DNA from: Brachyspira hampsonii
GTDB lineage: Bacteria; Spirochaetota; Brachyspiria; Brachyspirales; Brachyspiraceae
Reading direction: 5' to 3'
NCBI RefSeq assembly: GCF_002214805.1
Contig: NZ_CP019914.1
Coordinates: 186,001 to 250,000 of the forward strand
Length of the DNA stretch: 64,000 nucleotides
The position numbers and the translations under genes are program-made. Below the pieces are notes generated by a model that saw nothing but the letters and a program-made list of their open reading frames with translations, had not been told where the DNA came from and did no database searches. Positions 43,764-53,313 of the stretch are shown one piece after another. The stretch's first letter is position 1, and the number at the start of each line of letters is the position of its first letter.

Positions 43764-45161
43764 TTATAATATTCTTCTTATAGCAGTTTTATCAGGAGGA
43801 GTATAAAAATCTTTCTGATTAGTAAGCCATCTTAAATTAAATCTTCTAAATACAATGTTATAAAGATCATTACCTGAATTTTGAGGCAAGTTTGATTGTC
43901 CGCCCTGTTCCTCACTAAGAGTAACTATTGTACCATCATTTAATCTAGCCAATGCTGCATATCCTGCTCTTCCAGAATTTAAAACCCTTTGTTTTTCCCA
44001 AGACTGACCTTCATCATAACTTATAAAAGCAGTTAGGTTTCTTCTATCGGTATTAGAATCCAATGCTAAATGTATAAGCCTATTCTTATCATATCCCTCT
44101 AAGACAGAAGTAAATAAAATACCTTCTGCATTACAATTAGCATCATAAAAATTTCCAGTAGGTGTAAATTCTTCCCAATCAGCCCCCAAATCAGCTTTAG
44201 ATCTAAACCATACCCTTTTATTGCCTCTTTGTCCTGAGCGTACTGATAATAAAATTCTTCTGTCATTTAATTGAGTAATAACTTTAGGTTCATCTTGTGC
44301 ACCTGATTTTCTTTTAACTATACTTCTAACTGTCCAAGTATTACCATTATCAGTAGAAACTATAACAGCAGCTGCTCTTGTATTATTATTGCTTCCTTTT
44401 CTTATAAGCATAGCCCCCATCAAAGTACCATTAGCAAGTCTTGCTCCAGTACCCGAAGCTGCAAATCCTCTGTCATAACCAGACAATAGCCCCTGTCCAA
44501 AACTATTGACATTTCCTTCAGCAAGTTTCCAATCACTCCAAGTAATACCATCATCTGTACTCCTTGATATCATAATTTTAGATTTACCGCCTATATTTTG
44601 AGCATATCCTCCGCCTGCAACACATAAAACTACTAAATCACCATTAGCACATGAAAAAAATAGTGAATCCCCATGAGATTCTAAATTATTATTTGCAATT
44701 GGAGGAATAATTATCTCAGGATCCCAACTTTTACCGCCATCTGTACTTCTTCTTACAACAATATCTATAGGTTTTGAATTAAGAACACCAACATCAGAAT
44801 AACTATCTTTCCTATAATCCGCAACTGCTATTATTGTATTTTTCTCTGAAACTGTTATTCCGGGTATTCTATATATATGTTTAGGACTATTTTCACTATT
44901 ATTATTTACCTCACTTGTAAAAATTATAGTCTGCTCCATAAAAGGTTCAATTTGTTCTTCAGGATCTAAAAACCATTCAGGAGCATCTTCTGTGATATCA
45001 GGAATATTAATAGGAGGTGTTATTTCTACTGCTGAACCATTTTCATGACTTCCGCTATTAACAGGATTAAATGGATTTAATCTCTTAGAACATGAAATTA
45101 TAACAAACATTAAAAACACAATCACTATACAAATCAACAAAAGAAAACGTTTGACTTTCAT
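43764..45161 (-). CDS. Exo-alpha-sialidase lipoprotein
   Basis: 465-aa glycoside hydrolase family 33-type sialidase that releases terminal sialic acid. Signal peptide with lipobox VIISC puts it on the cell envelope. Seen: YRIP (the FRIP arginine motif), ADYRKD with the acid/base Asp region, and four Asp-boxes: STDGGKSW, STDDGITW, STDNGNTW, SYDEGQSW. AGYAALARLNDG near the C-terminus contains the likely nucleophile Tyr. Start at ATG 45161, nine bases after GGAAAGG; an in-frame ATG at 45182 has no RBS. No sialate transporter or nan genes are in the window, so released sialic acid is used elsewhere or feeds neighbours. Confidence 0.92.
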   Translation of the reverse strand: MKVKRFLLLICIVIVFLMFVIISCSKRLNPFNPVNSGSHENGSAVEITPPINIPDITEDAPEWFLDPEEQIEPFMEQTIIFTSEVNNNSENSPKHIYRIPGITVSEKNTIIAVADYRKDSYSDVGVLNSKPIDIVVRRSTDGGKSWDPEIIIPPIANNNLESHGDSLFFSCANGDLVVLCVAGGGYAQNIGGKSKIMISRSTDDGITWSDWKLAEGNVNSFGQGLLSGYDRGFAASGTGARLANGTLMGAMLIRKGSNNNTRAAAVIVSTDNGNTWTVRSIVKRKSGAQDEPKVITQLNDRRILLSVRSGQRGNKRVWFRSKADLGADWEEFTPTGNFYDANCNAEGILFTSVLEGYDKNRLIHLALDSNTDRRNLTAFISYDEGQSWEKQRVLNSGRAGYAALARLNDGTIVTLSEEQGGQSNLPQNSGNDLYNIVFRRFNLRWLTNQKDFYTPPDKTAIRRIL

Positions 45162-45333
45162 TTCTACATACCTTTCCAACAATAGATAATTTATTTTTCA
45201 TAAATAAGTAATTAAAATATAACAAAATATAACAAAAAAGTAAAGATATTTTTTCAAAATAATTTTTTATTGACTATAATTAAAAAATTATTAACATTAT
45301 ATAGTTAATATTAGAAATTTTATTGGAGTTTAT

Positions 45334-46005
45334 ATGTTAAAGAAAAGAATATTTACATTGATTATATTATTTATAATGATATGTAAAACTACATTTACAC
45401 AAGTAAAAGGAGGTTTTGAAGCAATAGTTAATATTCCATTAGGCATGGGTATTACTGTTATTCATAAAAATGTAGAAGTTCAAGGCAATCCTAAGGGTAA
45501 AGTTAATTTTCAAGGAGGTATTGAGGCAAATTTGGGATATATGTTTCAAATAAAGGAAAAAATGGGATTTAGTTTATTAGGGGTATTAGGATACAGCTAT
45601 ACTGAAACCAAATATTCTAAATATAATGATACAGTAAGATACAAATTTATAGACAATGATTTGTACTTTGGAATAATGCCTAAATTCGATTTTTATTCTT
45701 GTTCTATAGGATTAAATGTAGGATACAAAATTACATTAACTCCAAATTCTTTATATTATACACCAGAAATAGGTGATATAGAAATAAAACATGATATATA
45801 TGCAAGGCTTTATATTAGAGCTGTATTTGATTATTTATTCTTTGTCGGTATAGATTCAGCAGTTAATTTAGGATTTTATGTAGGATACGACTTTGGAAAT
45901 TATTGGGCTCAAACAAGCAGCTACTTAAATGTTGTATAAAATGAAACATTTGGTAATGTAGATATTGGTGTACAATTTGGATATAGATACGGACCTAAAT
46001 TCTAA
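45334..46005 (+). pseudogene. Outer-membrane beta-barrel protein with in-frame stop
   Basis: Signal peptide (residues 1 to about 22, cleavage after TFT) followed by alternating hydrophobic strands typical of small beta-barrel proteins. A TAA at 45937-45939 ends the frame after 201 codons, but the same frame continues for 21 codons to a second TAA at 46003-46005 and ends GVQFGYRYGPKF, with the C-terminal Phe needed for barrel assembly. A terminator follows 12 bases later. One substitution would restore the full frame, so this looks like a recent nonsense mutation (or a sequencing error). Confidence 0.72.
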
Positions 46006-46016
46006 TAGTAAATAAA

Positions 46017-46047
46017 AAAGCCTGAATTCTAATTGAATGCAGGCTTT
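46017..46047. terminator. Terminator between beta-barrel gene and cysE
   Basis: 8-bp stem AAAGCCTG/CAGGCTTT, extended by an inner AATTC/GAAT, with A-rich and T-rich flanks; serves the convergent genes on both sides. Confidence 0.75.
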
Positions 46048-46068
46048 ATTTTACACAAAATATATTAA

Positions 46069-46797
46069 TTATACTGACATATTATTATTAAATGTTATCT
46101 TTTTATTCTCTTCAACAGACTCTAAAACTATACAGTTGGCACCTATAACGGTATTTTCACCTATAATAGTATTACCGCCAAATATTGAAGCATTAGCATA
46201 TATTGTAACATAATCACATACTGTAGGATGCCTTTTCTGACCTTCCAAAGATCTGCCGTTAGTTAATGATAATGCTCCTAATGTAACACCTTGATATATT
46301 TTTACATGATTACCAATAATGGTAGTTTCGCCTATAACAATTCCTGTACCATGATCTATAAAGAAATAATCGCCTATTTTAGCTCCCGGATGAATATCTA
46401 TACCTGTTTTTGAATGAGCAAATTCAGATATAGTTCTAGCTATTAAATATTCCTTTTGTTGATAAAATATATGTGCTATTCTATAATGAAATATAGCTCT
46501 GAATCCGGGATATGTGAATATTATTTCATCATAAGATTTTGAAGCAGGATCTGACTGATAAAAAAAATCCAAATCATGTTCTAAACTTTCAACAATATCA
46601 TCAAGCTGTTCTATAAAATCTAATAAAGAAGAATCATTAGTAACTATTTTCATATAAAGTTTAGCTATACTTTTTTTGACAATATCTCTATTTGGACTTT
46701 CTCTAAAAAAATTAGGAAACACATAATCCCTTATAAGTTTAACTATATCCTTAATATCTTTTTGATTAGGCAATTCATTAAAAGTCTTCAATTTCAT
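46069..46797 (-). CDS. cysE: Serine O-acetyltransferase
   Basis: 242-aa acetyl-CoA:serine acetyltransferase, first step of cysteine synthesis. Helical N-terminal half, then left-handed beta-helix hexapeptide repeats: HPGAKIGDYFFIDHGTGIVIG, split by family variation, with catalytic Asp-His pair, GGNTIIGENTVIGANC. The C-terminus ends MSV rather than the Ile that docks into cysteine synthase in the enteric complex, so complex formation is uncertain. Follows cysK after 12 bases; the ribosome site is weak, suggesting coupling to cysK. Confidence 0.93.
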   Translation of the reverse strand: MKLKTFNELPNQKDIKDIVKLIRDYVFPNFFRESPNRDIVKKSIAKLYMKIVTNDSSLLDFIEQLDDIVESLEHDLDFFYQSDPASKSYDEIIFTYPGFRAIFHYRIAHIFYQQKEYLIARTISEFAHSKTGIDIHPGAKIGDYFFIDHGTGIVIGETTIIGNHVKIYQGVTLGALSLTNGRSLEGQKRHPTVCDYVTIYANASIFGGNTIIGENTVIGANCIVLESVEENKKITFNNNMSV

Positions 46798-46809
46798 AAA
46801 AAAACACCA

Positions 46810-47724
46810 TTAATTCCAAGAATATCTTTCACCTGTATCAGGCAATATACAAAGCATTTTTATTTTTTTATCATTACCGGAAATTTGTTTAGAAAAATCT
46901 ATTGCAGCATAAACACTAGCCCCAGAAGATATTCCTACAAATAAACCTTCATTTACAGATAATTCTCTCGCTGTATTTATAGCATTATCATTAGAAACAT
47001 CTATTATTTTTGATATAACATTTAAATCTAGAATTTCAGGTATAAAATTAGGACCTATACCCTGTATTTTATGAGGAGCAGCATGCCCTTTAGTTAAAAG
47101 AGGCGAAGATTCAGGCTCTACTCCAATAACTTTTGCATTCTTATTATTGTCTTTTATATATTTTCCTATTCCTGTAGCAGTACCGCCTGTTCCAATTCCA
47201 GCAAATATATAATTTACATCATCAATATCTTTAAATATTTCAGGTGCGGTTGTAAGATAATGAGCCATAACATTAGATTTATTAGTAAATTGACCCGGTA
47301 TAATAGAATCAGCAATTTTTTTATTTAAATATTCTGCTCTTTCAACTGCAACATTCATTCCGCCATCAACCAATTCTAATTTTGCACCGTAATCTCTTAT
47401 TAATTTTCTTCTCTCTTCAGACATTGATGAAGGCATAACTATTATAACATTAAGTTTTAAATATCTTCCAATAGCAGCCATAGCAATACCAGTGTTGCCT
47501 GAAGTAGGCTCTATTATAGTAGAACCTTCTTTCAGCTTACCTTCTTCAATTAGGTCTATTAATATTTGTTTTACTGCTCTATCTTTTATTGATCCTGCCG
47601 GATTAACCTTCTCTACTTTTCCATACAATTCTATATTACTGTCTAAATTGAACTTTGATTCAATATTTTTTAACCTTACTATTGGAGTATTTCCTATTAA
47701 ATCAAGTATATTATTATAAATCAT
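46810..47724 (-). CDS. cysK: Cysteine synthase A
   Basis: 304-aa PLP enzyme making cysteine from O-acetylserine and sulfide. PLP lysine Lys47 in NPAGSIKDRA, substrate loop PTSGNTGIAMA, phosphate-binding GTGGTATGIGKYI and C-terminal LPDTGERY. Heads a cysK-cysE operon, with AAGGAG eight bases before the ATG. Complete pathway from serine to cysteine in two genes; sulfate released by the sulfatases in this window would need reduction before use here. Confidence 0.96.
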   Translation of the reverse strand: MIYNNILDLIGNTPIVRLKNIESKFNLDSNIELYGKVEKVNPAGSIKDRAVKQILIDLIEEGKLKEGSTIIEPTSGNTGIAMAAIGRYLKLNVIIVMPSSMSEERRKLIRDYGAKLELVDGGMNVAVERAEYLNKKIADSIIPGQFTNKSNVMAHYLTTAPEIFKDIDDVNYIFAGIGTGGTATGIGKYIKDNNKNAKVIGVEPESSPLLTKGHAAPHKIQGIGPNFIPEILDLNVISKIIDVSNDNAINTARELSVNEGLFVGISSGASVYAAIDFSKQISGNDKKIKMLCILPDTGERYSWN

Positions 47725-47755
47725 ATTAATGCTCCTTAATAATATTAGAATGTGT

Positions 47756-47787
47756 ATTAGTATATACTAATGTATTAATAAAAACAA
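47756..47787 (-). promoter_or_regulatory. Promoter and palindromic operator ahead of cysK
   Basis: -35 TTGTTT (47782-47787), 17-bp spacer, -10 TATACT (47759-47764), leftward. The -10 box lies within a perfect 16-bp palindrome ATTAGTATATACTAAT (47756-47771), a likely repressor site for the cysteine operon. It does not resemble the CymR motif. Confidence 0.5.
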
Positions 47788-47808
47788 TACACTATAATAT
47801 CAAATTAA

Positions 47809-49248
47809 TCATTTAATATTTTTAATAATTTCTTTCAAAACTTTCCATATTGTATCAACTGAAGATATGCTTAAATATTCTCTAGGAGTATGAACATTAT
47901 AAATATTAGGTCCCATACTAATAACATCAACATCTTTTAATGCTTTCTTTAATATACCGCATTCCAAACCAACATGTACAGAAGATACAGCAGCATCTTT
48001 ACCTGTAATTGTTTTATATGCTTTTACAGCTATATCTCTTACTTTTGAATTAGGATCATACTCCCAAGCAGCATATCCATCTTGATCTATAAAATTAGAA
48101 TTTGTCATCGAAGATAAAGCCTTAACTCTTAACACTATTTCATCTGATGAGCTTTCTACTGAACTTCTAATAAATATATTAAATGTCAATTTATTATTTT
48201 TTTCTTTAAGAACCCCATTATTAGCACTTGTCTGCACTAAGCCTTCTATATCTTTACTCATATAAAGAACTCCGTCAGGAGAGAGCATCATAAAATTTAT
48301 AACATTATTAGTTAATTCTTTTTTATAACATTCTTGTACATTTTCAGTATTTGAAACAAGTATCTGCATATTAGGATCAGCAATTCTATATTCAAACTTT
48401 ATATTTTCAGAAAGCTCCTCTATAATATTTTTTACTTTATCCGTATCTTCAGCAGTAATAACAGCATAAGCATTTTTAGCTATAGCATTATGAACAGAAC
48501 CGCCCTCTATATACGCAATATTTATATAATCTTTCACAGAATACAAAACTCTTCCTAATATTTTTACAGCATTGGCTCTTTGTTTATCAATCTCCATACC
48601 TGAATGCCCCCCTTTAAGTCCTGTAACCTCTATCTTTAATGCCGGATTATTATTTGCCTCTTTCTCTATATTAAATTCGGATACAGCATTAATACCGCCT
48701 GCACTGCTTACCCAAAGTACACCTTCAACCTCAGAATCTAAATTAATAAGTGTTTTGCCATTTAAATGCTCATCAGTAACAGAAAATGCACCAGACATAC
48801 CATCTTCTTCATCAGATGTAATTAGAACTTCTAAAGCAGGATGAGGTATATCTTTAGAATCAAGCAATGCTAAACCATAAGCAACAGCAATGCCGTCATC
48901 TGCTCCCAAAGTAGTGTCATTTGCTCTTAAAACATCTCCTTCTGCTATTAATTCTAATGGATCTTTATCAAAATCATGTTTAGATTCATTAGTCTTTTCG
49001 CAAACCATATCCATATGTCCCTGTATAATAACAGGTGCTATATTTTCATATCCTTTTGATGCTTCTTTTTTAATTATTACATTATTTTCTTTACTCTGAT
49101 ATACTTCTAAATTTCTGTCTTTAGCAAATTGCACTAAAAAATCACTTATCTGCTTTTCATGTTTAGATCTTCTTGGTATTTTACTTATTTCAGCAAACCA
49201 TTTGAAAACTTCTTTAGAATCAAGATTATCAAAATTATTTAAAAACAT
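47809..49248 (-). CDS. pepD: Aminoacyl-histidine dipeptidase (PepD, M20 family)
   Basis: 479-aa zinc dipeptidase of broad specificity, Xaa-His type. Metal ligands in QGHMDMVCE, GADDGIA and SDEEDGMSGA; a lid domain follows, and the C-terminal His is in SVHVGLECG/NVHTPREY. Start at ATG 49248 with AGGAAG upstream; a longer frame to 49311 has no RBS. Single gene upstream of cysK. Confidence 0.92.
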   Translation of the reverse strand: MFLNNFDNLDSKEVFKWFAEISKIPRRSKHEKQISDFLVQFAKDRNLEVYQSKENNVIIKKEASKGYENIAPVIIQGHMDMVCEKTNESKHDFDKDPLELIAEGDVLRANDTTLGADDGIAVAYGLALLDSKDIPHPALEVLITSDEEDGMSGAFSVTDEHLNGKTLINLDSEVEGVLWVSSAGGINAVSEFNIEKEANNNPALKIEVTGLKGGHSGMEIDKQRANAVKILGRVLYSVKDYINIAYIEGGSVHNAIAKNAYAVITAEDTDKVKNIIEELSENIKFEYRIADPNMQILVSNTENVQECYKKELTNNVINFMMLSPDGVLYMSKDIEGLVQTSANNGVLKEKNNKLTFNIFIRSSVESSSDEIVLRVKALSSMTNSNFIDQDGYAAWEYDPNSKVRDIAVKAYKTITGKDAAVSSVHVGLECGILKKALKDVDVISMGPNIYNVHTPREYLSISSVDTIWKVLKEIIKNIK

Positions 49249-49314
49249 ATAAACTTCCTCCAAAACTACTAAATAACAAAATTCAGATATTAATCTATAT
49301 ATAATATACAATAA

Positions 49315-49343
49315 AAAACAAGGGATTTGTTCTCCCTTGTTTT
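49315..49343. terminator. Terminator after oppA-like gene
   Basis: 11-bp perfect stem AAAACAAGGGA/TCCCTTGTTTT with a 7-base loop, 26 bases past the stop of the binding-protein gene; T-rich in the leftward RNA. Confidence 0.8.
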
Positions 49344-49368
49344 ATAAATAAAATAATATAATAAATTT

Positions 49369-50991
49369 TTAATTTTTATTATTTTCTAAATAAGCATAGA
49401 AAAATTTATGCTTGCCTAAAACATCATACTGTACATCTTTCAAATTAGGATTAACAAGTACAGGTAGAGTATAGAAATATAAAGGTATAATAGGCATTTC
49501 CGACATAAATAAATCTTCTGCTTTATGAAGTATAGGCATTCTTACATTATTATCACCTGTAGAAGAAGCCTGAGCTAATAATGCATCATACTGAGGATTA
49601 TTATAACCTTCTACATTTTGAGCACTATGACTTAAGAACATACCTAAAAATGTCATAGGATCATCATAATCTCCAACCCAAGCATTTCTAGCAACTACAT
49701 AAGATTTATCCAAACGAGTTTGCTGAAATACTGCCCATTCTTCGCTTGATATTGTACTGTCTATTCCTAAATTATTTTTCCACATCTGCTGAACAGCTTC
49801 AAATATAGAAGTATGTTCTCCGGGATTAGTCTTAAAATCTAATACCGGAAATCCCTGACCATCAGGATATCCTGCTTCTGCCAATAATTTTTTAGCTTCT
49901 TCTACATTTTTTGTATAATCTTCTGCTTTTACACTGTAATAATCGCCGCCGTTAGTTCTAAAACTTCCATTAACATCTGATATCAAGCCTGGTACAAGTG
50001 CTGCCGCCGGTATCTGTCCTCCCCTTGTAACCTGCTCTACTATGTAATTTCTATCTATAGCCAAAGATAATGCTTTACGAACTCTTACATCTTTTAAAAC
50101 ATCATTGGTATTATTCAAACTATAATAATAAACAGCTAAATATGGTTTTATTTGTAAATATCCTTCCTCTTTTAAAGCATCCATATCCTGAGTAGGAACT
50201 CTGTCAGAGAAATATATAGAACCTTCTTTAATGCCGGCTACTACTGAAGTTCCATTATCCATTAGAACAAATACTAACTTTTTAGGCACTATAGCTGAAA
50301 CATTCCAATAATTAGTATTAACTTCCATAACTATTCTGTCATCAATAGATCTTTCAGTCATTTTAAAAGGACCATTTCCTATATAAGTTTCAGGATTCAT
50401 AGTCCAAGTATCCGGATTAGCCTCTATAATATCCTCTCTTAAAGGGAAATAAACAGGATAAGCCATAAGCTGATCAAAATATGGAGTAGGTGCTTCCAAT
50501 GTTACTTCTAAAGTATTATCATCTAAAGCTTTAACTCCCAATGAATCTACAGGCATTTCTCCTGCTGTAATCTTTTTAGCATTTTTTAAAGGCTCCATCT
50601 GATAACTATAATTAGCAGCTGTTTTTGGATCTGTTGCTCTTCTCCAACTGTAAACAAAATCATATGCTGTTACAGGCTTTCCATCTGACCATTTAGCATT
50701 ACTTCTAATATGAAATACATATTTGGTTCCGTTATCGCTAATATCCCAGCTTTCAGCAACTCCTCCTACTATCCTACCGTCTTTATCCTTATTAGCAAGC
50801 CCTTCAAAAGCATGAATTATATACATACTTCCGTCTATAGCTGAATTCAATGTTGGATCTATTGTTTGAGGCTCTGGTCCTACATTGAGTCTCAATACTC
50901 CTTCCTCATATTTAGAACTTCCGCCGCCGCAAGAAATAGAAAATATAAATATAGACATAGAAAAAATTGCATATTTTAACAGTTTAATCAT
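49369..50991 (-). CDS. Oligopeptide ABC substrate-binding lipoprotein
   Basis: 540-aa family 5 solute-binding protein (OppA/DppA type). Lipobox IFSISC near residue 21. Family marks: PQTIDPTLNSAIDGSMYI, AESWDISDNGTKYVFHIR, WSDGKPVTAYDFVYSWRR and VRKALSLAIDRNYIV. No permease or ATPase genes adjoin it, so it is an orphan receptor feeding a transporter encoded elsewhere. RBS GGAG. Divergent from the second chemoreceptor gene; a joint sensing role is only a possibility. Confidence 0.93.
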   Translation of the reverse strand: MIKLLKYAIFSMSIFIFSISCGGGSSKYEEGVLRLNVGPEPQTIDPTLNSAIDGSMYIIHAFEGLANKDKDGRIVGGVAESWDISDNGTKYVFHIRSNAKWSDGKPVTAYDFVYSWRRATDPKTAANYSYQMEPLKNAKKITAGEMPVDSLGVKALDDNTLEVTLEAPTPYFDQLMAYPVYFPLREDIIEANPDTWTMNPETYIGNGPFKMTERSIDDRIVMEVNTNYWNVSAIVPKKLVFVLMDNGTSVVAGIKEGSIYFSDRVPTQDMDALKEEGYLQIKPYLAVYYYSLNNTNDVLKDVRVRKALSLAIDRNYIVEQVTRGGQIPAAALVPGLISDVNGSFRTNGGDYYSVKAEDYTKNVEEAKKLLAEAGYPDGQGFPVLDFKTNPGEHTSIFEAVQQMWKNNLGIDSTISSEEWAVFQQTRLDKSYVVARNAWVGDYDDPMTFLGMFLSHSAQNVEGYNNPQYDALLAQASSTGDNNVRMPILHKAEDLFMSEMPIIPLYFYTLPVLVNPNLKDVQYDVLGKHKFFYAYLENNKN

Positions 50992-51231
50992 TAATAAATC
51001 TCCAAAAAAAATAGTTTATATATTTTATCATAGCATAAAATTTCAGTCAATGATACATTATTAAAAATAATAAACATTTTAAATTAATAATTTAAAATGT
51101 CGCTTAATTATTAATAATTAAATGATATTTTTGTATATACTATTTACTATTTTTGTATATTAAAGTATATTAGTATAGTTTAAAAAAGTTATTTTATTCG
51201 TTTTTAATTTAATTATAGAGAGGTTGTATTC

Positions 51232-53064
51232 ATGTTGGCTAATAATAAAATAAGTATTAGAAATAATAGTTTGATATTTAAATTTTTAATACCATATATG
51301 GCTGCTTTATTTATAATTTGTACTGCTATATACATTTTATATTTTCCTCAGTATAAAATAAGATTTATCAATTCAAATAAATATAATGCATCTGATATTT
51401 CATCTCAAATAGAAAATAATATTTCTTATTTATACGGCAAAATAAATATATTCTGTTCTTATTTAGAAAAAGAAACAAACAGAGATAACTTATTAAATAT
51501 ATTCAAAAATATCATAAAAAATGAACCTAATTTGGTAAATATATTTTATGCTGATACTATACCGTATAAAGACGGAGGAACAGTATTAAATACAGCTGGT
51601 ACATTACCAAGCGACTATGATCAAACATCAAGAGAATGGTATAAAAATGCTATAGCTTCAAAGGAAATAGTAATATCAGAACCTTATGTAGATATTGTTA
51701 CAAAATCTATTGTAGTAACTTTTTCAAAAACTATATATGTGGATGGAAGGCTTTACGGTATTGTAGGAATAGATGTTGATTTTTCTAAAATTATATCTTC
51801 TGCATTAGAAACATCAAAAAAATACGGCTATAATTTAAATATTATCGATAAAGATGGATTGTATATATATAACGAAAATGAAAATAATATATTAAAAGAA
51901 AATATATTTAATAATAAAGATATATCTTCTCATAAAAATGATATTCTTAACAACAATAATTATGCATGGATAGATAAAAAATCATCATACATATCTTCAA
52001 AAATAAGAAACACTAATTGGAATATAATTCTAAATATAGAAAATAAAGAATTAAATTTATCATTATTAAAATTACTTATACTTATAATATCTGTATTTAT
52101 ATTACTATCCGCCATAGAGGCAGTATTAGTCATAGTTATAGCAAAACCTATATCAAATACATTAGACAATACTATTTCAATAATAAAATCTATGTCTAAA
52201 GGTAATTTTAATACCAATTTTGATGAAAAAGAATTGAATAAAAAAGATCAAACCGGAGATGTAATAAGAGCACTTAATGATATGCAAAATAAACTTGGGG
52301 ATATTATTTATAGCATGAAAGATAATATAAATGGAATTAACGATTCTGTTAATATTATTACAAACGGAAATATAGACTTATCTGATAGATCTGTATCACA
52401 GGCAAGCTCTTTAGAAGAGTTAACAAGATCTATAGAATTTGTATTTTCATCACTAAAAGACACTGCTGAAAATGCTGGAAATGCAAAAAACATGAGTGAA
52501 AAAGTATCAAATGCCACAAGAAATGGTGTTAATGCTATAAATTCAACATCAGAAAATATGACTCTAATATCTGAATCTAGTAAAAAAATATCAGATATTA
52601 CAAAAATAATAGAATCAATAGCTTTCCAAACTAATATATTAGCTTTGAATGCATCTGTTGAGGCTGCCAGAGCAGGAGACCAAGGAAAAGGATTTGCTGT
52701 TGTGGCAAGTGAAGTTAGAAACCTTGCTATTAATGTAGGAAATGCTGCTAAAGATATAACCGCAATAGCTAATGAAACTGTTGAAAAAATAAAAAATGGC
52801 AGTGCATCCGTACAGGCTTCATCATACCTACTAAATCAAATAGAATCATCTGTTAATGATGTTCTTACATTACTGACAGAAATATCAAGTGCTATTATAG
52901 AAGAAGAAAACAGTCTTTCTCAAATCAATACTGCTGTTATAGAAATTAATAAAATAACTCAGGTTACTTCTAAAATAGCAAATGACGGAGCAAATGCAAG
53001 TAAAGATGTACTTAATAAGTCAAATAATATAGTAGAGCAAGTTTCTTATTTCAATTTTAATTAA
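51232..53064 (+). CDS. Methyl-accepting chemotaxis protein, dCache sensor (second)
   Basis: 610-aa chemoreceptor. TM1 about residues 17-37, double-Cache domain with [23 protein letters not shown] and [23 protein letters not shown] (family hallmarks, given in parts), TM2 about 278-302, HAMP, then the signalling hairpin with [20 protein letters not shown] and [15 protein letters not shown]. It ends soon after the coiled coil without the long tail of the receptor at 5535. RBS AGAGG. Family knowledge suggests amino acids or small organic acids as ligands. Confidence 0.93.
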   Translation: MLANNKISIRNNSLIFKFLIPYMAALFIICTAIYILYFPQYKIRFINSNKYNASDISSQIENNISYLYGKINIFCSYLEKETNRDNLLNIFKNIIKNEPNLVNIFYADTIPYKDGGTVLNTAGTLPSDYDQTSREWYKNAIASKEIVISEPYVDIVTKSIVVTFSKTIYVDGRLYGIVGIDVDFSKIISSALETSKKYGYNLNIIDKDGLYIYNENENNILKENIFNNKDISSHKNDILNNNNYAWIDKKSSYISSKIRNTNWNIILNIENKELNLSLLKLLILIISVFILLSAIEAVLVIVIAKPISNTLDNTISIIKSMSKGNFNTNFDEKELNKKDQTGDVIRALNDMQNKLGDIIYSMKDNINGINDSVNIITNGNIDLSDRSVSQASSLEELTRSIEFVFSSLKDTAENAGNAKNMSEKVSNATRNGVNAINSTSENMTLISESSKKISDITKIIESIAFQTNILALNASVEAARAGDQGKGFAVVASEVRNLAINVGNAAKDITAIANETVEKIKNGSASVQASSYLLNQIESSVNDVLTLLTEISSAIIEEENSLSQINTAVIEINKITQVTSKIANDGANASKDVLNKSNNIVEQVSYFNFN

Positions 53065-53251
53065 AATAAATAGTTATATATAATAATTTTAATATTTATA
53101 TATAACTATTAAGAAATAATTAAGTGGTTTTAAAGTATCATTAAATATATTTTATAGTTTTAAGTTAGGTTTGATTACTAAATTTAATTATGGAAAAGTT
53201 TTCTATACATTTAAAAGTATGAATTGGAACTCAATAAATTATACAAAATTA

Positions 53252-53291
53252 AAAAAGGCTTGAATTAAAATTAATTAATGCAAGCCTTTTT
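53252..53291. terminator. Terminator between chemoreceptor and SpoIID-like gene
   Basis: 11-bp stem AAAAAGGCTTG/CAAGCCTTTTT with an 18-base loop that can pair further (AATTAA/TTAAT); T-rich on both sides, serving convergent genes. Confidence 0.8.
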
Positions 53292-53313
53292 AATTTTATA
53301 TAGTTATAAAGTT

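Noticed and set aside
53065-53313. Short frame starting ATGGAAAAG near 53190
   Set aside because: Ten codons, no ribosome site; nothing else seen in this gap except the terminator.
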